From positions 62,001 through 126,000 of the forward strand of contig JACQWY010000006.1 in NCBI GenBank assembly GCA_016209015.1: DNA of 64,000 nt, given 5' to 3'. Under the pieces are notes generated by a model. That model saw only the letters and a list, made by a program, of their open reading frames with translations, was not told the origin of the DNA and ran no database searches. The position numbers and the translations under genes were made by a program. The DNA comes from Gammaproteobacteria bacterium (GTDB lineage: Bacteria > Pseudomonadota > Gammaproteobacteria > Ga0077536). Positions 33,670 to 43,227 of this stretch are shown piece after piece (positions within the stretch are counted from its first letter, which is position 1; each line of letters starts with the position of its first letter).

Positions 33670-34299
33670 TCACGGGTTCGGCAGTCCCCCGTGCTTCTGC
33701 TTGTAGTCGTCGATACTGCGCTGCATGTCGCTGAACAACCCATCCATGCCTTCCGCCTTGATGATGGCGTTGAACATGTCGCGATAGGTATTGATCAGGC
33801 TCACGCCCTCGATCACGACATCGTAGCCGAACCACTCGCCATCGTTCAGCTTCAACTTGTAAGTCACGGGGATCTTCGCCGTGTCCGTCACGATCAGGGT
33901 TTCCACCACCGCGCGATCTCCCTGCACGCTTTCCTTGACGTATTCGATGCGCTGGTTCGTGTAAGCCTCGATCTTCGTGCGGTAGGTGTCCTCGAGGTAC
34001 TGCGAGAAGAAGTCCACGAACTGCTTCTTCTCGGCTGGTGTCGCCGTCCGCCAATTCGTGGCGAGAATGCTTTGCGACATGCTGCGGAAATCGAATCGGC
34101 TGTCGATGATGGCGCCGATGTCCTTCCATTTCTGCGCCCGGCTGCCTTCGGGCGCTTTGAGCACGCCAAGGATGCGATCCGTCGTCGTGCGTACGGCTTC
34201 CGTCGGCGCCGCGGCCGCCGCCACCGCGAGTGCGGCCGCCATGATGAGTCCCGCGAACACTGCAACCCTGCTCTTCCGTATGCGCAAATCCGCTCTCAT
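33670..34299 (-). CDS. MlaC-like periplasmic phospholipid carrier, copy 2
   Basis: A 209-aa second MlaC-family protein. The signal peptide (RIRKSRVAVFAGLIMAAALAV, cleavage near AAAAAPT) and the conserved IIDSRFDFRSMSQSILATNW and FFSQYLEDTYRTKI segments are clear. The start at 34299 overlaps the ileS stop as ATGA, so its translation is probably coupled to ileS. It differs enough from copy 1 that it is not a recent duplication. It could be a carrier with another acceptor, or redundant. Confidence 0.85.
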   Translation of the reverse strand: MRADLRIRKSRVAVFAGLIMAAALAVAAAAAPTEAVRTTTDRILGVLKAPEGSRAQKWKDIGAIIDSRFDFRSMSQSILATNWRTATPAEKKQFVDFFSQYLEDTYRTKIEAYTNQRIEYVKESVQGDRAVVETLIVTDTAKIPVTYKLKLNDGEWFGYDVVIEGVSLINTYRDMFNAIIKAEGMDGLFSDMQRSIDDYKQKHGGLPNP

Positions 34300-37200
34300 G
34301 CCTGTTTCTCCGCGCCTCGGCGTTCGCTTGGAACTGCGGGCGTAATGCCGATCGTCACTGTTTCCTCGCCGATTTCGAACACCTCGACCAGGTTCCCCGC
34401 GGGCGGCACTGCAGGCCCCAGCGCAGTGGCCAGCACTTCGCGCGAGAGGTAATCCGACGACTGGGCAATGGCCCTGTCGAGCTTCGGACTTGCCTGGTAG
34501 TTCACCGCGATGCGGTCCGTGAGCGCGAGGTCGAGCGTCTTGCGCATCTTCTGGATGCGATTGACGACCTCGCGCGCGAAGCCCTGCTGGATGAGCTCCT
34601 CCGTAACGTGCGTATCGAGCGCGACGGTGACCGGTCCTTCCTGGGCAACCAGCCACTCGCCGATTTCCTCGCTCACGACGTCGACGTCGTCGAGCCCGAG
34701 TTCCACCCTCTCGCCGTCGACCTCGATCGCGATCCGGCCATCCGCGATCAGCCTGGCGAGGTCGGCATCGTCGAGGCCCGCGATGCGCGCCGCCACGATT
34801 TTCATCTTCTTGCCGAGGCGCGGACCGAGTTTCTTGAAATCGGCCTTCGCCGAGCGCTTCACGATGGCACTCGAATTCTCGACGAATTCGAGCTCGCGCA
34901 CGTTCAGCTCCTCGAGAATGATGTCGCGCATCGATTCGACGAGCGCACGGTCCACACCGCCCGCGCCGGCCACGACCAAGATGCGGGCGAGCGGCTGACG
35001 AACGTTGATGCGACACTTGTTGCGGAGCAGGAGCACGAGCGAGACGATCGTCCGGGCAATGCCCATGCGGCGTTCGAGCTCCTCGTCGATGGCCGCGCGG
35101 TCAGGGGCCGGGAAGTCGGTCATGTGCACCGAGGGCACGCTGGCGCGACCGGTCGCCGCATCGAGCGATCGGAACAGCCATTCCGCGAAGAACGGCGCGA
35201 TGGGGCTGATCATCGTCGCGAGGCGACTCAGACATTCGTAGGTCGTCTGATACGCGCAGAGTTTGTCGTGCTCGGAAATGACGACACCGTCAGCCGCCGC
35301 CTTCTTCGCCGCCCAGAAGCGCGGTCGCGAGCGACGGATGTACCAGTTCGAGAGCTCGTCGACGAAGGTCTCGAGCGCCCGGGCCGCACGGGTCGCATCG
35401 TATTGCCCGTAGGCCTCGTCGACGATTGCCACAGTCGTGTTCAGCCGGCTGACGATCCAGCAGTCGAGCTCCTTGCGCCCCGCGAGTGGAATCGTCGCCT
35501 CCTCGTGACGGAAGCCGTCGATGTTGGCGTAGCTCGCCATGAAGCGATAGACGTTCTCCAGCGTGCTGAAGAACTTGCTGCGCGTCTCCGCGAGTCCCCG
35601 CAGCGAGAAGCGCATGTTGTCCCACGGCGGCGAGTTGCTCATCATGTACCAGCGAACGACGTCCGCGCCGTGCTCGTCGACGGTTGCGAACGGATCGATG
35701 GTGTTCTTCTTCGACTTGGACATCTTCTCGCCCTTCTCGTCGAGAATCAGCCCGTTCACCACTACGTTCTTGAAGGCGACGTCATCCATCGTGAGCGTCG
35801 CGATGGCGTGCAGCGTGTAGAACCAGCCGCGCGTCTGATCGATGCCCTCGCAGATGAAGTCCGCGGGGAAGCTGCGCTCGAAAGCCTCCTTGTTCTCGAA
35901 CGGATAGTGCCATTGGGCGAACGGCATGGCGCCCGAGTCGAACCAGACGTCGAGAACGTCCGACACACGACGCATCGTGCCGCCATCCGGCGCCGGCCAG
36001 CTCAGCTCGTCGACGAAGGGTCGGTGCAAATCGAGCTCGGCATCGGGCGGCAGCTGCCCGCCGCACTTCTGACGAAGCTCATCGATCGATCCGATCACCT
36101 CGAAATACTCCGAGCCTTCCGCGTCCGAGACCCAAATCGGCAGCGGCGTGCCCCAGTAGCGCTTGCGGCTCAGCGCCCAGTCGACGTTGTTCTCGAGCCA
36201 GTTGCCGAAGCGGCCATCGCGGATGCTCGGCGGATACCAGTTCACCGTCTTGTTGAGATCGATGAGTCGATCCTTGCGCGCCGTCGTCCGGATGAACCAG
36301 CTCTCGACGGGATAGCTCATGAGCGGCGTACCCTTGCGCCAGTCATGCGGATAGTTGTGCAGATACGAATCCTGCCGCAGCAGCAGCCCGCGCTCCTGAA
36401 GATCGCGATTCACGACGCGGTTGGCGTCCCTGAACCAGAGTCCCGCGACGAGCGGCGCGTGGGCCACGAATTTACCGTCGGGTCCAATCGGGTTGACGAG
36501 CGGCAGTGCCTGCTTCTGTCCGACCTCGTAGTCCTCGGCGCCGAAAGCCGGCGCGATGTGCACGATGCCGGTGCCGTCGTCGGTGGAGACGTAGTCCGCC
36601 GCGACGACCTGCCAGGCATGCGCGGGATAGTCCTGCTCCGGCACGACGTAGAGCGGCTCGTAAGCGAGACCGACGAGGTCGCGGCCGGCGCAGCGCTCGA
36701 GCACCTCGTGTTCCTGCTTCAGCGCGTCGAGGCGTGCCGTGGCCAGGATGAGGACCTCACCGGAGTCCGCGAGCTTGACCTTCGCATATTCGATGTCGGG
36801 ACCGACGGCGAGCGCGACGTTCGAAACGAGCGTCCACGGCGTCGTCGTCCACGCCAACAGGCTGGTACCGTTCTGCCCTTTCACGCGGAATCGCACATAG
36901 GCGCTCGGGTCGGTGATCTCCTTGTAGCCGAGGCTCACCTCGTGCGAGGACAGCACCGTGCCCGTGCCCGGGCTGTACCACTGGATCTTGTAGCCGCGGT
37001 AAAGCAGCCCGCGCTCGTACATGCGTTTCAAGAGCCACCAGACGGTCTCGATGTAGCTCGTGTGGAACGTGACATAGGGCTGCTCGAGATCGACCCAATA
37101 GCCGATCCGCCGCGTGAGCTCGTCCCAGTCCTTCTTGTAGCGCGCGACGCTGTCGCGGCAGGCACGGTTGAAGGCGGCGATCCCGTAGTCCTCGACCTGC

Positions 37201-37523
37201 TCGCGGCCGTCGAGGCCGAGCTCGCGTTCGACTTCGATCTCGACCGGTAAGCCGTGCGTGTCCCACCCCGCCTTGCGGTCGACGCGATAGCCCTTCAGGG
37301 TCTTGTAGCGACAGAACACGTCCTTGATGGTGCGCCCGAGCACGTGGTGAATCCCCGGCCGCCCGTTCGCGGTCGGCGGCCCCTCGTAGAACGTGAAGCC
37401 CGGGCCATGGCGACGATGGTCGAGCGTGCGCCGGAAGACGTTCTCGGCGTCCCACCACGCCAGGATGTCCTGTTCGAGCGCCGGCTGGGCGGCATACTTG
37501 GCCTCGGGAAAGGGATTCGTCAT
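34296..37523 (-). CDS. ileS: Isoleucyl-tRNA synthetase, long type
   Basis: A 1075-aa class I synthetase. The HIGH-type motif reads GIHHVLGR after PPTANG, and the second signature is EKMSKSKKN. CP1 editing-domain segments (SLLAWTTTPWTL, STDDGTGIVHIAPAFG) are present, so mischarged valine should be removed. Length and motif style match the long, eukaryote-like IleRS group rather than the approx. 940-aa standard gammaproteobacterial type. The start at 37523 (MTNPFPEAKY) is preferred over the earlier ATG at 37583. Essential for protein synthesis. Confidence 0.93.
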   Translation of the reverse strand: MTNPFPEAKYAAQPALEQDILAWWDAENVFRRTLDHRRHGPGFTFYEGPPTANGRPGIHHVLGRTIKDVFCRYKTLKGYRVDRKAGWDTHGLPVEIEVERELGLDGREQVEDYGIAAFNRACRDSVARYKKDWDELTRRIGYWVDLEQPYVTFHTSYIETVWWLLKRMYERGLLYRGYKIQWYSPGTGTVLSSHEVSLGYKEITDPSAYVRFRVKGQNGTSLLAWTTTPWTLVSNVALAVGPDIEYAKVKLADSGEVLILATARLDALKQEHEVLERCAGRDLVGLAYEPLYVVPEQDYPAHAWQVVAADYVSTDDGTGIVHIAPAFGAEDYEVGQKQALPLVNPIGPDGKFVAHAPLVAGLWFRDANRVVNRDLQERGLLLRQDSYLHNYPHDWRKGTPLMSYPVESWFIRTTARKDRLIDLNKTVNWYPPSIRDGRFGNWLENNVDWALSRKRYWGTPLPIWVSDAEGSEYFEVIGSIDELRQKCGGQLPPDAELDLHRPFVDELSWPAPDGGTMRRVSDVLDVWFDSGAMPFAQWHYPFENKEAFERSFPADFICEGIDQTRGWFYTLHAIATLTMDDVAFKNVVVNGLILDEKGEKMSKSKKNTIDPFATVDEHGADVVRWYMMSNSPPWDNMRFSLRGLAETRSKFFSTLENVYRFMASYANIDGFRHEEATIPLAGRKELDCWIVSRLNTTVAIVDEAYGQYDATRAARALETFVDELSNWYIRRSRPRFWAAKKAAADGVVISEHDKLCAYQTTYECLSRLATMISPIAPFFAEWLFRSLDAATGRASVPSVHMTDFPAPDRAAIDEELERRMGIARTIVSLVLLLRNKCRINVRQPLARILVVAGAGGVDRALVESMRDIILEELNVRELEFVENSSAIVKRSAKADFKKLGPRLGKKMKIVAARIAGLDDADLARLIADGRIAIEVDGERVELGLDDVDVVSEEIGEWLVAQEGPVTVALDTHVTEELIQQGFAREVVNRIQKMRKTLDLALTDRIAVNYQASPKLDRAIAQSSDYLSREVLATALGPAVPPAGNLVEVFEIGEETVTIGITPAVPSERRGAEKQA

Positions 37524-37609
37524 GTCGATCTGGATGCTGTTGATGGTGCAGAGAGCGCGTGTATCGGGCAGTCGGCCGGGCATCGGCGTCGGGCGCGGAT
37601 TCGCCCCGC

Positions 37610-37615
37610 ATTATA
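37610..37615 (-). promoter_or_regulatory. Candidate -10 box upstream of ileS
   Basis: TATAAT on the minus strand, about 87 bases before the ileS start. No good -35 box is seen at the usual spacing; TTGG directly before the box could act as an extended -10. Confidence 0.4.
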
Positions 37616-37747
37616 ACCAAGTGCGCCGGGGAGTGGCGGCCGGGAAGCCGGCGCACCCGCTCCGTCCGTAACGCCGACGCGTGAAGCCTTTATGCTATCG
37701 TTATCGAAACCAATGCATAACACCGGTGCTGCTCGGGGAGGCGTCTC

Positions 37748-38980
37748 GTGAGGTCCAACCAGGTACTCGATTTCCTCGAATTCGTCGAGGGCCAGAAGAA
37801 CCAGTCGGTCCGCCAACTCCTGGACAAGATCCTGCACCAGAGCCGTCTCATGACGAAGGCCGAGGCGGGCACGATCTTCATCGCGCGCAGCCGCGGCGCG
37901 AAGCGCTGGCTCGAGGCGGCGAGTGCCCAGAACGACGCGATCCCCGTCAGCCGGGCCGATTTCACCGTGCCGATCGGGCCCGGCACGATAGCCGGCTACG
38001 TCGCCGATCGCGGCAAGACCCTGCTCGTCGACGACGTCTACGGCATTCCGGCGCGCAGCCCCTACAAGTTCAATCCGAAGTTCGAGCACAAGAGCTACAA
38101 GACCCGCTCGATGTTCTGCTTCCCGCTGAAGAACTTCCAGGACGAGGTGATCGGCGTCGTGCAGCTCATCAACTGCCGGCCGAACAAGAGCCGCCCGCCC
38201 GTGCCGTTCAAGGCGGCGGTCGCCGACCTCGTGGCACCGATCGCCCGCGTCGTCGGCCATTCGCTCGAGCGGGCGGAGATGCTCGAACAGATCAAGCTCA
38301 AGAACCTGAAACTGCGCGAACGCAACCGCCAGCTCGACGAGCAGCGCGCGCACATCGAGGCGCTCCAGGGCGAGACGGAAGAGGCGTTCCAGCTGTCGAT
38401 ACGTCTCCTCGCCCGCGCCTCCGAGATCCACGACGAGGAGACCGGCAATCACATCGTCCGCGTCAACGAGTACAGCTACTACATCGCGAAGACGCTCGGC
38501 ATGCCGGACACCTGGTGCGACGAGATGCGCTACAGCGCCCAGCTCCACGACGTCGGCAAGATGAGCGTGGACTCGGCGGTATTGAAGAAGAAGGGTGGAC
38601 TCGATCCAGCCGAACGCGAGGAGATGAACCGCCACACCGTTTACGGCTATCGCATCCTCTCGGCCTCGCCGCGTCTGAAGCTCGGTGCCGAGATCGCGCT
38701 CTCCCATCACGAGAAGTGGGATGGCACGGGCTATCCGAACGGCACGAAAGGCGAGGCCATCCCGATCTCCGCGCGCATCGTCCAGATCGCGGACGTCTAC
38801 GATGCGCTACGCTCGCAGCGGCCCTACAAGCCGGCTTTCGATCACGAGAAGTCCGTGCACATCATCACGATAGGTGACGAGCGCATCGACCCGCGCGCCC
38901 ATTTCGACCCGCAGATCATCGAGCTGTTCAAACACAATCATCTGGAATTCGACGCCATCTGGAGGCGGCTGCACGACTGA
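37748..38980 (+). CDS. GAF-HD-GYP cyclic-di-GMP phosphodiesterase
   Basis: A 410-aa cytosolic protein. A GAF sensor domain lies at about residues 18-180 (EAGTIFIARS, VPIGPGTIAGYVADRGKTLLV), then a coiled-coil linker (EQIKLKNLKLRERNRQLDEQ), then an HD-GYP domain. All HD-GYP signatures are intact: RASEIHDEETGNHIVRV, LHDVGK and HHEKWDGTGYPNG. It should degrade c-di-GMP under control of a small ligand or redox signal. GTG start with GGGGAGG seven bases upstream. Divergent from ileS. Confidence 0.9.
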   Translation: MRSNQVLDFLEFVEGQKNQSVRQLLDKILHQSRLMTKAEAGTIFIARSRGAKRWLEAASAQNDAIPVSRADFTVPIGPGTIAGYVADRGKTLLVDDVYGIPARSPYKFNPKFEHKSYKTRSMFCFPLKNFQDEVIGVVQLINCRPNKSRPPVPFKAAVADLVAPIARVVGHSLERAEMLEQIKLKNLKLRERNRQLDEQRAHIEALQGETEEAFQLSIRLLARASEIHDEETGNHIVRVNEYSYYIAKTLGMPDTWCDEMRYSAQLHDVGKMSVDSAVLKKKGGLDPAEREEMNRHTVYGYRILSASPRLKLGAEIALSHHEKWDGTGYPNGTKGEAIPISARIVQIADVYDALRSQRPYKPAFDHEKSVHIITIGDERIDPRAHFDPQIIELFKHNHLEFDAIWRRLHD

Positions 38981-39113
38981 GTGGCGGGATCTGCGCGCGT
39001 GCATGGCGCGCGCGAGCACCGGGCTCCGGGAACCTGCATGCCGCGAGCGATGCGCCTCCTTCGTCGGCACATCCCTCGGAGAAGCCGGCGACGCGTTCAC
39101 TGGGCCCGTTGCC

Positions 39114-39581
39114 TCACCCCGCCTGACGGGCGAGCGCCTCCACGGCGAACTGCCGGATCTGCTGCACCATCGCAGCGAGCCCGTTGCTGCGGGTCGGTGA
39201 GAGGTGCTCTTCGAGCTGAATCTTGCGGATGAAATCGGGCGGGGTCGCGAGAATGTCCGCGGGCTTGCGGTCCGAATAGACCTGCAGCAGCAGCGCGATG
39301 AGGCCCGAGACGATGGCCGAGTCGCTCACGGCGTGGATGTGCATCCGGCCTTCCTTCAGCTCGGTGACGATCCAGACCTGGCTCTGGCAGCCCTTGAGCC
39401 GGTTGTCCTCGATCTTCCACTCCACGGGAAACTCGGGCAGCGCCCGGCCGACGTCGATGATGTACTGGTAACGGTCCGACCAGTCCTCGAAAAGCGCAAA
39501 GGCTTCGACGATTTCCTCCTGGGCAGCGAGGATATCCGGCGAGGCACGCAAGGGTTCGCGCCGCAGGTCCGCATCAGTCAT
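39114..39581 (-). CDS. sufE: SufE sulfur-acceptor protein
   Basis: A 155-aa SufE-family protein. Cys65 in NRLKGCQSQVW is the conserved sulfur-accepting cysteine, and SDSAIVSGLIALLLQVYS is the family helix. SufE takes persulfide from the cysteine desulfurase SufS for Fe-S cluster assembly. No other suf gene is in the window. It lies 14 bp after cysS, with GAGAGG before its start, so both are probably cotranscribed. Confidence 0.9.
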   Translation of the reverse strand: MTDADLRREPLRASPDILAAQEEIVEAFALFEDWSDRYQYIIDVGRALPEFPVEWKIEDNRLKGCQSQVWIVTELKEGRMHIHAVSDSAIVSGLIALLLQVYSDRKPADILATPPDFIRKIQLEEHLSPTRSNGLAAMVQQIRQFAVEALARQAG

Positions 39582-39595
39582 GCTCGTTCAACCTC

Positions 39596-40966
39596 TCATT
39601 CCACGCGCCATTTCGTACCGTCCGGCCCGTCCTGGATCTGCACGCCCATCGCGGCGAGCTCTCGACGGTAGCCGTCGGCAGCGTTCCAGTCTTTAGCCGC
39701 CCGCGCCGCATTGCGTGCCGCGATCAGCGCATCGATTCGTGCGACGTCGAGCGTCTGGCCGGGCACGGTGGAGAACCAGGCAGCCGGCGCGAGATCGAGG
39801 ATACCGAGCTCGCGCGCGCCGCCGAGCAGTGCGGCCTTCGCGCGTCGGCGCGCTTCCTCGTCCGTCGCATTGTTGGCCTCGGTCACCGTCTGCATCAGGA
39901 CGGAGATCGCGAGCGGCGTATTCAAATCGTCGTCCATCGCATTTTGGAACTCGGCGTCAGGCATCGGTTCCGCAACGACGTCCGCGAGCTTCTCGAGCGC
40001 CCCGTACATGCGGTCGAGCTGCGCCTTCGCCTGCTGGACGAGATCGTCGCTCCAACTGATCGGCTCGCGGTAGCGTCCCTTGATGAGCGCGAGCCTGAGC
40101 GCCTCGCCAGGGAAGCGCGTCAGCAGGTTCTGGACGAGAAGCACGTTGCCCAGCGACTTCGACATCTTCTCGTCGCCGATTTCGACGAAGCCGTTGTGCA
40201 CCCAGTAGCGGCAATACGTCGTCCCACCGTGCGCACAGGTCGACTGCGCAATCTCGTTCTCGTGATGCGGGAACTTCAGATCGTTGCCGCCGCCGTGAAT
40301 GTCGATCGTCTCGCCGAGGTGGCGCTCGATCATGGCCGAGCACTCGATGTGCCAGCCGGGACGGCCCCTGCCCCACGGACTGTCCCAGCCCGGAAGCTCG
40401 GGCGGCGAAGGCTTCCACAGGACGAAGTCCGAAGGGTCACGCTTGAACGGCGCCACTTCGACACGCGCGCCGGCGATCATCTCCTCCTGGCTGCGCCCCG
40501 ACAGCCTGCCGTACTCCGCGAACGAGGGAACGTGGAACAGCACGTGACCTTCCGCCGGGTACGCGCAGCCTCGTGAGATCAGCTTCTCGATCATCACGAT
40601 GATCGTGTCGATGTGATCGGTGGCGCGCGGCTCGATGACCGGCGGCAGCACGCCGAGCGCCGCCATGTCGCGATGATAGACCTCGGTGTAGCGCGCGGAG
40701 ATTGTCGAGATCGGCACGCCCTGATCGATTGCGGCCTGATTGATCTTGTCGTCGACGTCCGTGATGTTGCGCGCGTACACGACGTTCGCGTAGTGACGCT
40801 TCAGGACGCGGTAGAGGACGTCGTACACGACGGCGGCGCGCGCGTTACCGATGTGCGGCGGGTTGTAGACCGTCGGGCCGCAGGCATACATCGTCACCCG
40901 GTCCGGACTGCCGGGGACGAACGGTTCCTTGCGGCGGGTCAGCGAGTTGTGGAGCTGGAGAGGCAT
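39596..40966 (-). CDS. cysS: Cysteinyl-tRNA synthetase
   Basis: A 456-aa class I synthetase with YACGPTVYNPPHIGNAR (the first zinc cysteine plus the HIGH motif), zinc ligands in IECSAM and the HHENE segment, and EKMSKSLGN. Length is normal. It charges tRNA-Cys. Transcribed ahead of sufE, which links cysteine use and Fe-S assembly on one transcript. A minus-strand TAGAAT lies 31 bases upstream (40997-41002). Confidence 0.95.
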   Translation of the reverse strand: MPLQLHNSLTRRKEPFVPGSPDRVTMYACGPTVYNPPHIGNARAAVVYDVLYRVLKRHYANVVYARNITDVDDKINQAAIDQGVPISTISARYTEVYHRDMAALGVLPPVIEPRATDHIDTIIVMIEKLISRGCAYPAEGHVLFHVPSFAEYGRLSGRSQEEMIAGARVEVAPFKRDPSDFVLWKPSPPELPGWDSPWGRGRPGWHIECSAMIERHLGETIDIHGGGNDLKFPHHENEIAQSTCAHGGTTYCRYWVHNGFVEIGDEKMSKSLGNVLLVQNLLTRFPGEALRLALIKGRYREPISWSDDLVQQAKAQLDRMYGALEKLADVVAEPMPDAEFQNAMDDDLNTPLAISVLMQTVTEANNATDEEARRRAKAALLGGARELGILDLAPAAWFSTVPGQTLDVARIDALIAARNAARAAKDWNAADGYRRELAAMGVQIQDGPDGTKWRVE

Positions 40967-40996
40967 CGGTGGAATCTGTGTTCGGTCGCAGGCGCG

Positions 40997-41002
40997 ATTC
41001 TA
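40997..41002 (-). promoter_or_regulatory. Candidate -10 box of cysS
   Basis: TAGAAT on the minus strand (inside GTTAGAATCGCG), 31 bases before the cysS start. The same TTAGAAT form precedes moxR, trxB and epmB, which suggests a preferred -10 sequence. No clear -35. Confidence 0.35.
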
Positions 41003-41051
41003 ACGCGAATCCGCGCGCGCCGGGCGCGTGACGCCGGCGCGGTCCGTCGGA

Positions 41052-41594
41052 TCAACGCCAGAGCATGCGCGAGAGAATGCCGTCTCTATCGATGAACTGA
41101 TGCTTGAGCGCGGCGCCGGCGTGACCCGCGGCTAACACGGCCGTGCCGTAGGCGCACCATTCGTGCACCTCGGTTGCGAGGTCGCGCACGAAGTCGGAGA
41201 CGACGAAGAACGCGGGGATCGAGAACAGACCGAACATCGGCACGGGCTTCGCTTCGGCGGTCGTGATGATGTAGCCCGTGACCGGCAAGACGAACATCAT
41301 GAGATACAGCAGATGGTGCGCGCCATTCGCCGCGCCTCGCTGCAGCCGGCTCATGGTGGCGGGCAGCGGCGGCGAGGGCGACACCGCTTTCCAACCGATG
41401 AAGAGCCCCGCGCAGACGAGGACGATCAAGCCGAGCGATTTGTGCCAGTCGCGGGTCTCGTAGTAACCGGCGTCGTAGTAGCCGAGCTCGACCATGTAGG
41501 CGCCGAGCGCCACGAGTCCGAGGGTGAGTAGCGCGATCGTCCAGTGCAGCAGTTTGCTGACGAGACCGTAGCTGTCCGAGCCGTTCTTCAGCAT
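41052..41594 (-). CDS. Cytochrome b561 (CybB type)
   Basis: A 180-aa four-helix membrane protein with histidines placed for two b-type haems: LLHW at the start of helix 1, DWHKSLG in helix 2, AHHLLYLMM in helix 3, and EVHEW and GHAGAALKHQF in helix 4. Relatives such as E. coli CybB oxidise superoxide and pass electrons to ubiquinone in the inner membrane. GGGGGA precedes the ATG. It lies 58 bp downstream of ahcY on the same strand, so read-through from metK-ahcY is possible. Confidence 0.85.
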   Translation of the reverse strand: MLKNGSDSYGLVSKLLHWTIALLTLGLVALGAYMVELGYYDAGYYETRDWHKSLGLIVLVCAGLFIGWKAVSPSPPLPATMSRLQRGAANGAHHLLYLMMFVLPVTGYIITTAEAKPVPMFGLFSIPAFFVVSDFVRDLATEVHEWCAYGTAVLAAGHAGAALKHQFIDRDGILSRMLWR

Positions 41595-41652
41595 GCATCC
41601 CCCGCACCCGGGAAGCGGGCCGGCATCGTCGTCGATGCCGGCCCGAGTGTCG

Positions 41653-43131
41653 TCAATAACGATAGTGATCCGACTTGTAGGGCCCGGCCACCGGCACGCC
41701 GAGGTACTTCGCCTGCTGGCGGGACAGCACGTCGAGTTGCACGCCGAGCTTGGCGAGGTGCAGGCGAGCCACCTTCTCGTCGAGCGTCTTCGGCAGCGTG
41801 TAGACGCCGGTCGGATAGTTCTCTGAGCGCAGGAAGAACTCGATCTGGGCGAGCGTCTGGTTCGTGAAGCTGTTCGACATCACGAAGCTCGGGTGACCCG
41901 TCGCGCAGCCGAGGTTCACGAGACGGCCTTCGGCGAGCAGGATGATGCTCTTGCCGCCGGGGAACTGCACGCGATGGACCTGCGGCTTGACCTCGAACCA
42001 CTTGTGCTTGCGGATCTTCTCGACCTGAATCTCGCTGTCGAAGTGGCCGATGTTGCAGACGATCGCGAGGTCCTTCATCTGGCGCATGTGACGCTCGGTG
42101 ATGACATCGCAGCAGCCCGTCGTGGTGACGAAGATGTCGCCGATCTTGCACGCCTCGTCCATCGTCATGACCTGATAACCTTCCATCGCGGCCTGCAGCG
42201 CGCAGATGGGATCGATCTCGGTGACGATGACGCGCGCGCCCTGACCCTTCAGCGACTGGCACGAACCCTTGCCGACGTCGCCGTAACCCGCGACGACCGC
42301 GACCTTGCCGGAGAGCATCACGTCCGTCGCCCGGTTGATCGCATCGACGAGCGAATGGCGGCAGCCGTAGAGGTTGTCGAACTTCGACTTCGTCACCGAG
42401 TCGTTGACGTTCATCGCCGGGAACAGCAGCTCGCCGCGCTCGTGCATCTGATAGAGACGATGCACGCCCGTCGTCGTCTCCTCGGTCACGCCGCGGATGC
42501 TCGGCGCGATGCGCTGGAATCGCTTCGGATCACGCGCGATGGACTTCTTGAGCTGATTGAACAGGCACTTCTCTTCCGGATTCGTCGGCTTCGAGAGGAG
42601 CGAAAGATCCTGCTCGGCCTTGTAGCCGAGGTGCACGAACAGCGTCGCGTCGCCGCCGTCGTCGAGAATCATGTTCGGGCCCTTACCGTTGCCCCAGTCG
42701 AGGATGCGATCGGTGTAGTCCCAATACTCCTCGAGCGTCTCGCCCTTGTAGGCGAAGACCGGCGTGCCGGCCTTGGCGATCGCGGCGGCTGCGTGGTCCT
42801 GGGTCGAGAAGATGTTGCAGCTCGCCCAGCGCACTTTCGCGCCGAGGTACTGCAGGGTCTCGATCAGCACCGCCGTCTGAATCGTCATGTGCAGAGAACC
42901 GGTGATGCGTGCGCCCTTCAGCGGCTTCACTTTGCCGAACTCCTGGCGCATCGCCATGAGGCCCGGCATCTCCTGCTCGGCGAGCTCGATCTCGGTGCGG
43001 CCGAATGCCGCGAGCCCGATGTCCTTGACCACGTAATCCGGGGCGCTCGTCCGGCCCGCGCCGCGCGAACCCGCCTTTTGAACGGCCTGGCCCTTGCCCT
43101 CGCCGTTCGCTCCCGACGAACCTCTACTCAT
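41653..43131 (-). CDS. ahcY: S-adenosylhomocysteinase
   Basis: A 492-aa enzyme that splits S-adenosylhomocysteine to adenosine and homocysteine. The NAD-binding loop ([11 protein letters not shown]), [14 protein letters not shown] and the C-terminal KSDHYRY ending are diagnostic. An N-terminal extension of about 30 residues rich in Gly and Ser is unusual, but it begins at an ATG with AGAGGAA upstream. It follows metK by 96 bp and completes the methyl cycle with it. A long hairpin lies between the two genes. Confidence 0.94.
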   Translation of the reverse strand: MSRGSSGANGEGKGQAVQKAGSRGAGRTSAPDYVVKDIGLAAFGRTEIELAEQEMPGLMAMRQEFGKVKPLKGARITGSLHMTIQTAVLIETLQYLGAKVRWASCNIFSTQDHAAAAIAKAGTPVFAYKGETLEEYWDYTDRILDWGNGKGPNMILDDGGDATLFVHLGYKAEQDLSLLSKPTNPEEKCLFNQLKKSIARDPKRFQRIAPSIRGVTEETTTGVHRLYQMHERGELLFPAMNVNDSVTKSKFDNLYGCRHSLVDAINRATDVMLSGKVAVVAGYGDVGKGSCQSLKGQGARVIVTEIDPICALQAAMEGYQVMTMDEACKIGDIFVTTTGCCDVITERHMRQMKDLAIVCNIGHFDSEIQVEKIRKHKWFEVKPQVHRVQFPGGKSIILLAEGRLVNLGCATGHPSFVMSNSFTNQTLAQIEFFLRSENYPTGVYTLPKTLDEKVARLHLAKLGVQLDVLSRQQAKYLGVPVAGPYKSDHYRY

Positions 43132-43184
43132 GATGCTGTTCCTCTATTCGATTGCTGGTTGCGGCCGCGCTGGTCGCCGTGAAC

Positions 43185-43216
43185 GCGCACGATGGAAGCC
43201 GGCTTCCACCGTGCGC
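43185..43216 (-). promoter_or_regulatory. Intercistronic hairpin between metK and ahcY
   Basis: A 14-bp stem (GCGCACG..TGGAAG) with a CCGG loop. The only non-Watson-Crick position is A-C on the plus strand but G-U in minus-strand RNA, which fits a structure used in the metK-ahcY transcript. No T run follows, so it is more likely a processing or stability element than a terminator. Confidence 0.55.
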
Positions 43217-43227
43217 CGGCGTCGCGA

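Noticed and set aside
34608-37250. An 880-codon plus-strand open frame opposite ileS
   Set aside because: Same shadow effect; the opposite strand encodes a complete synthetase with all motifs.
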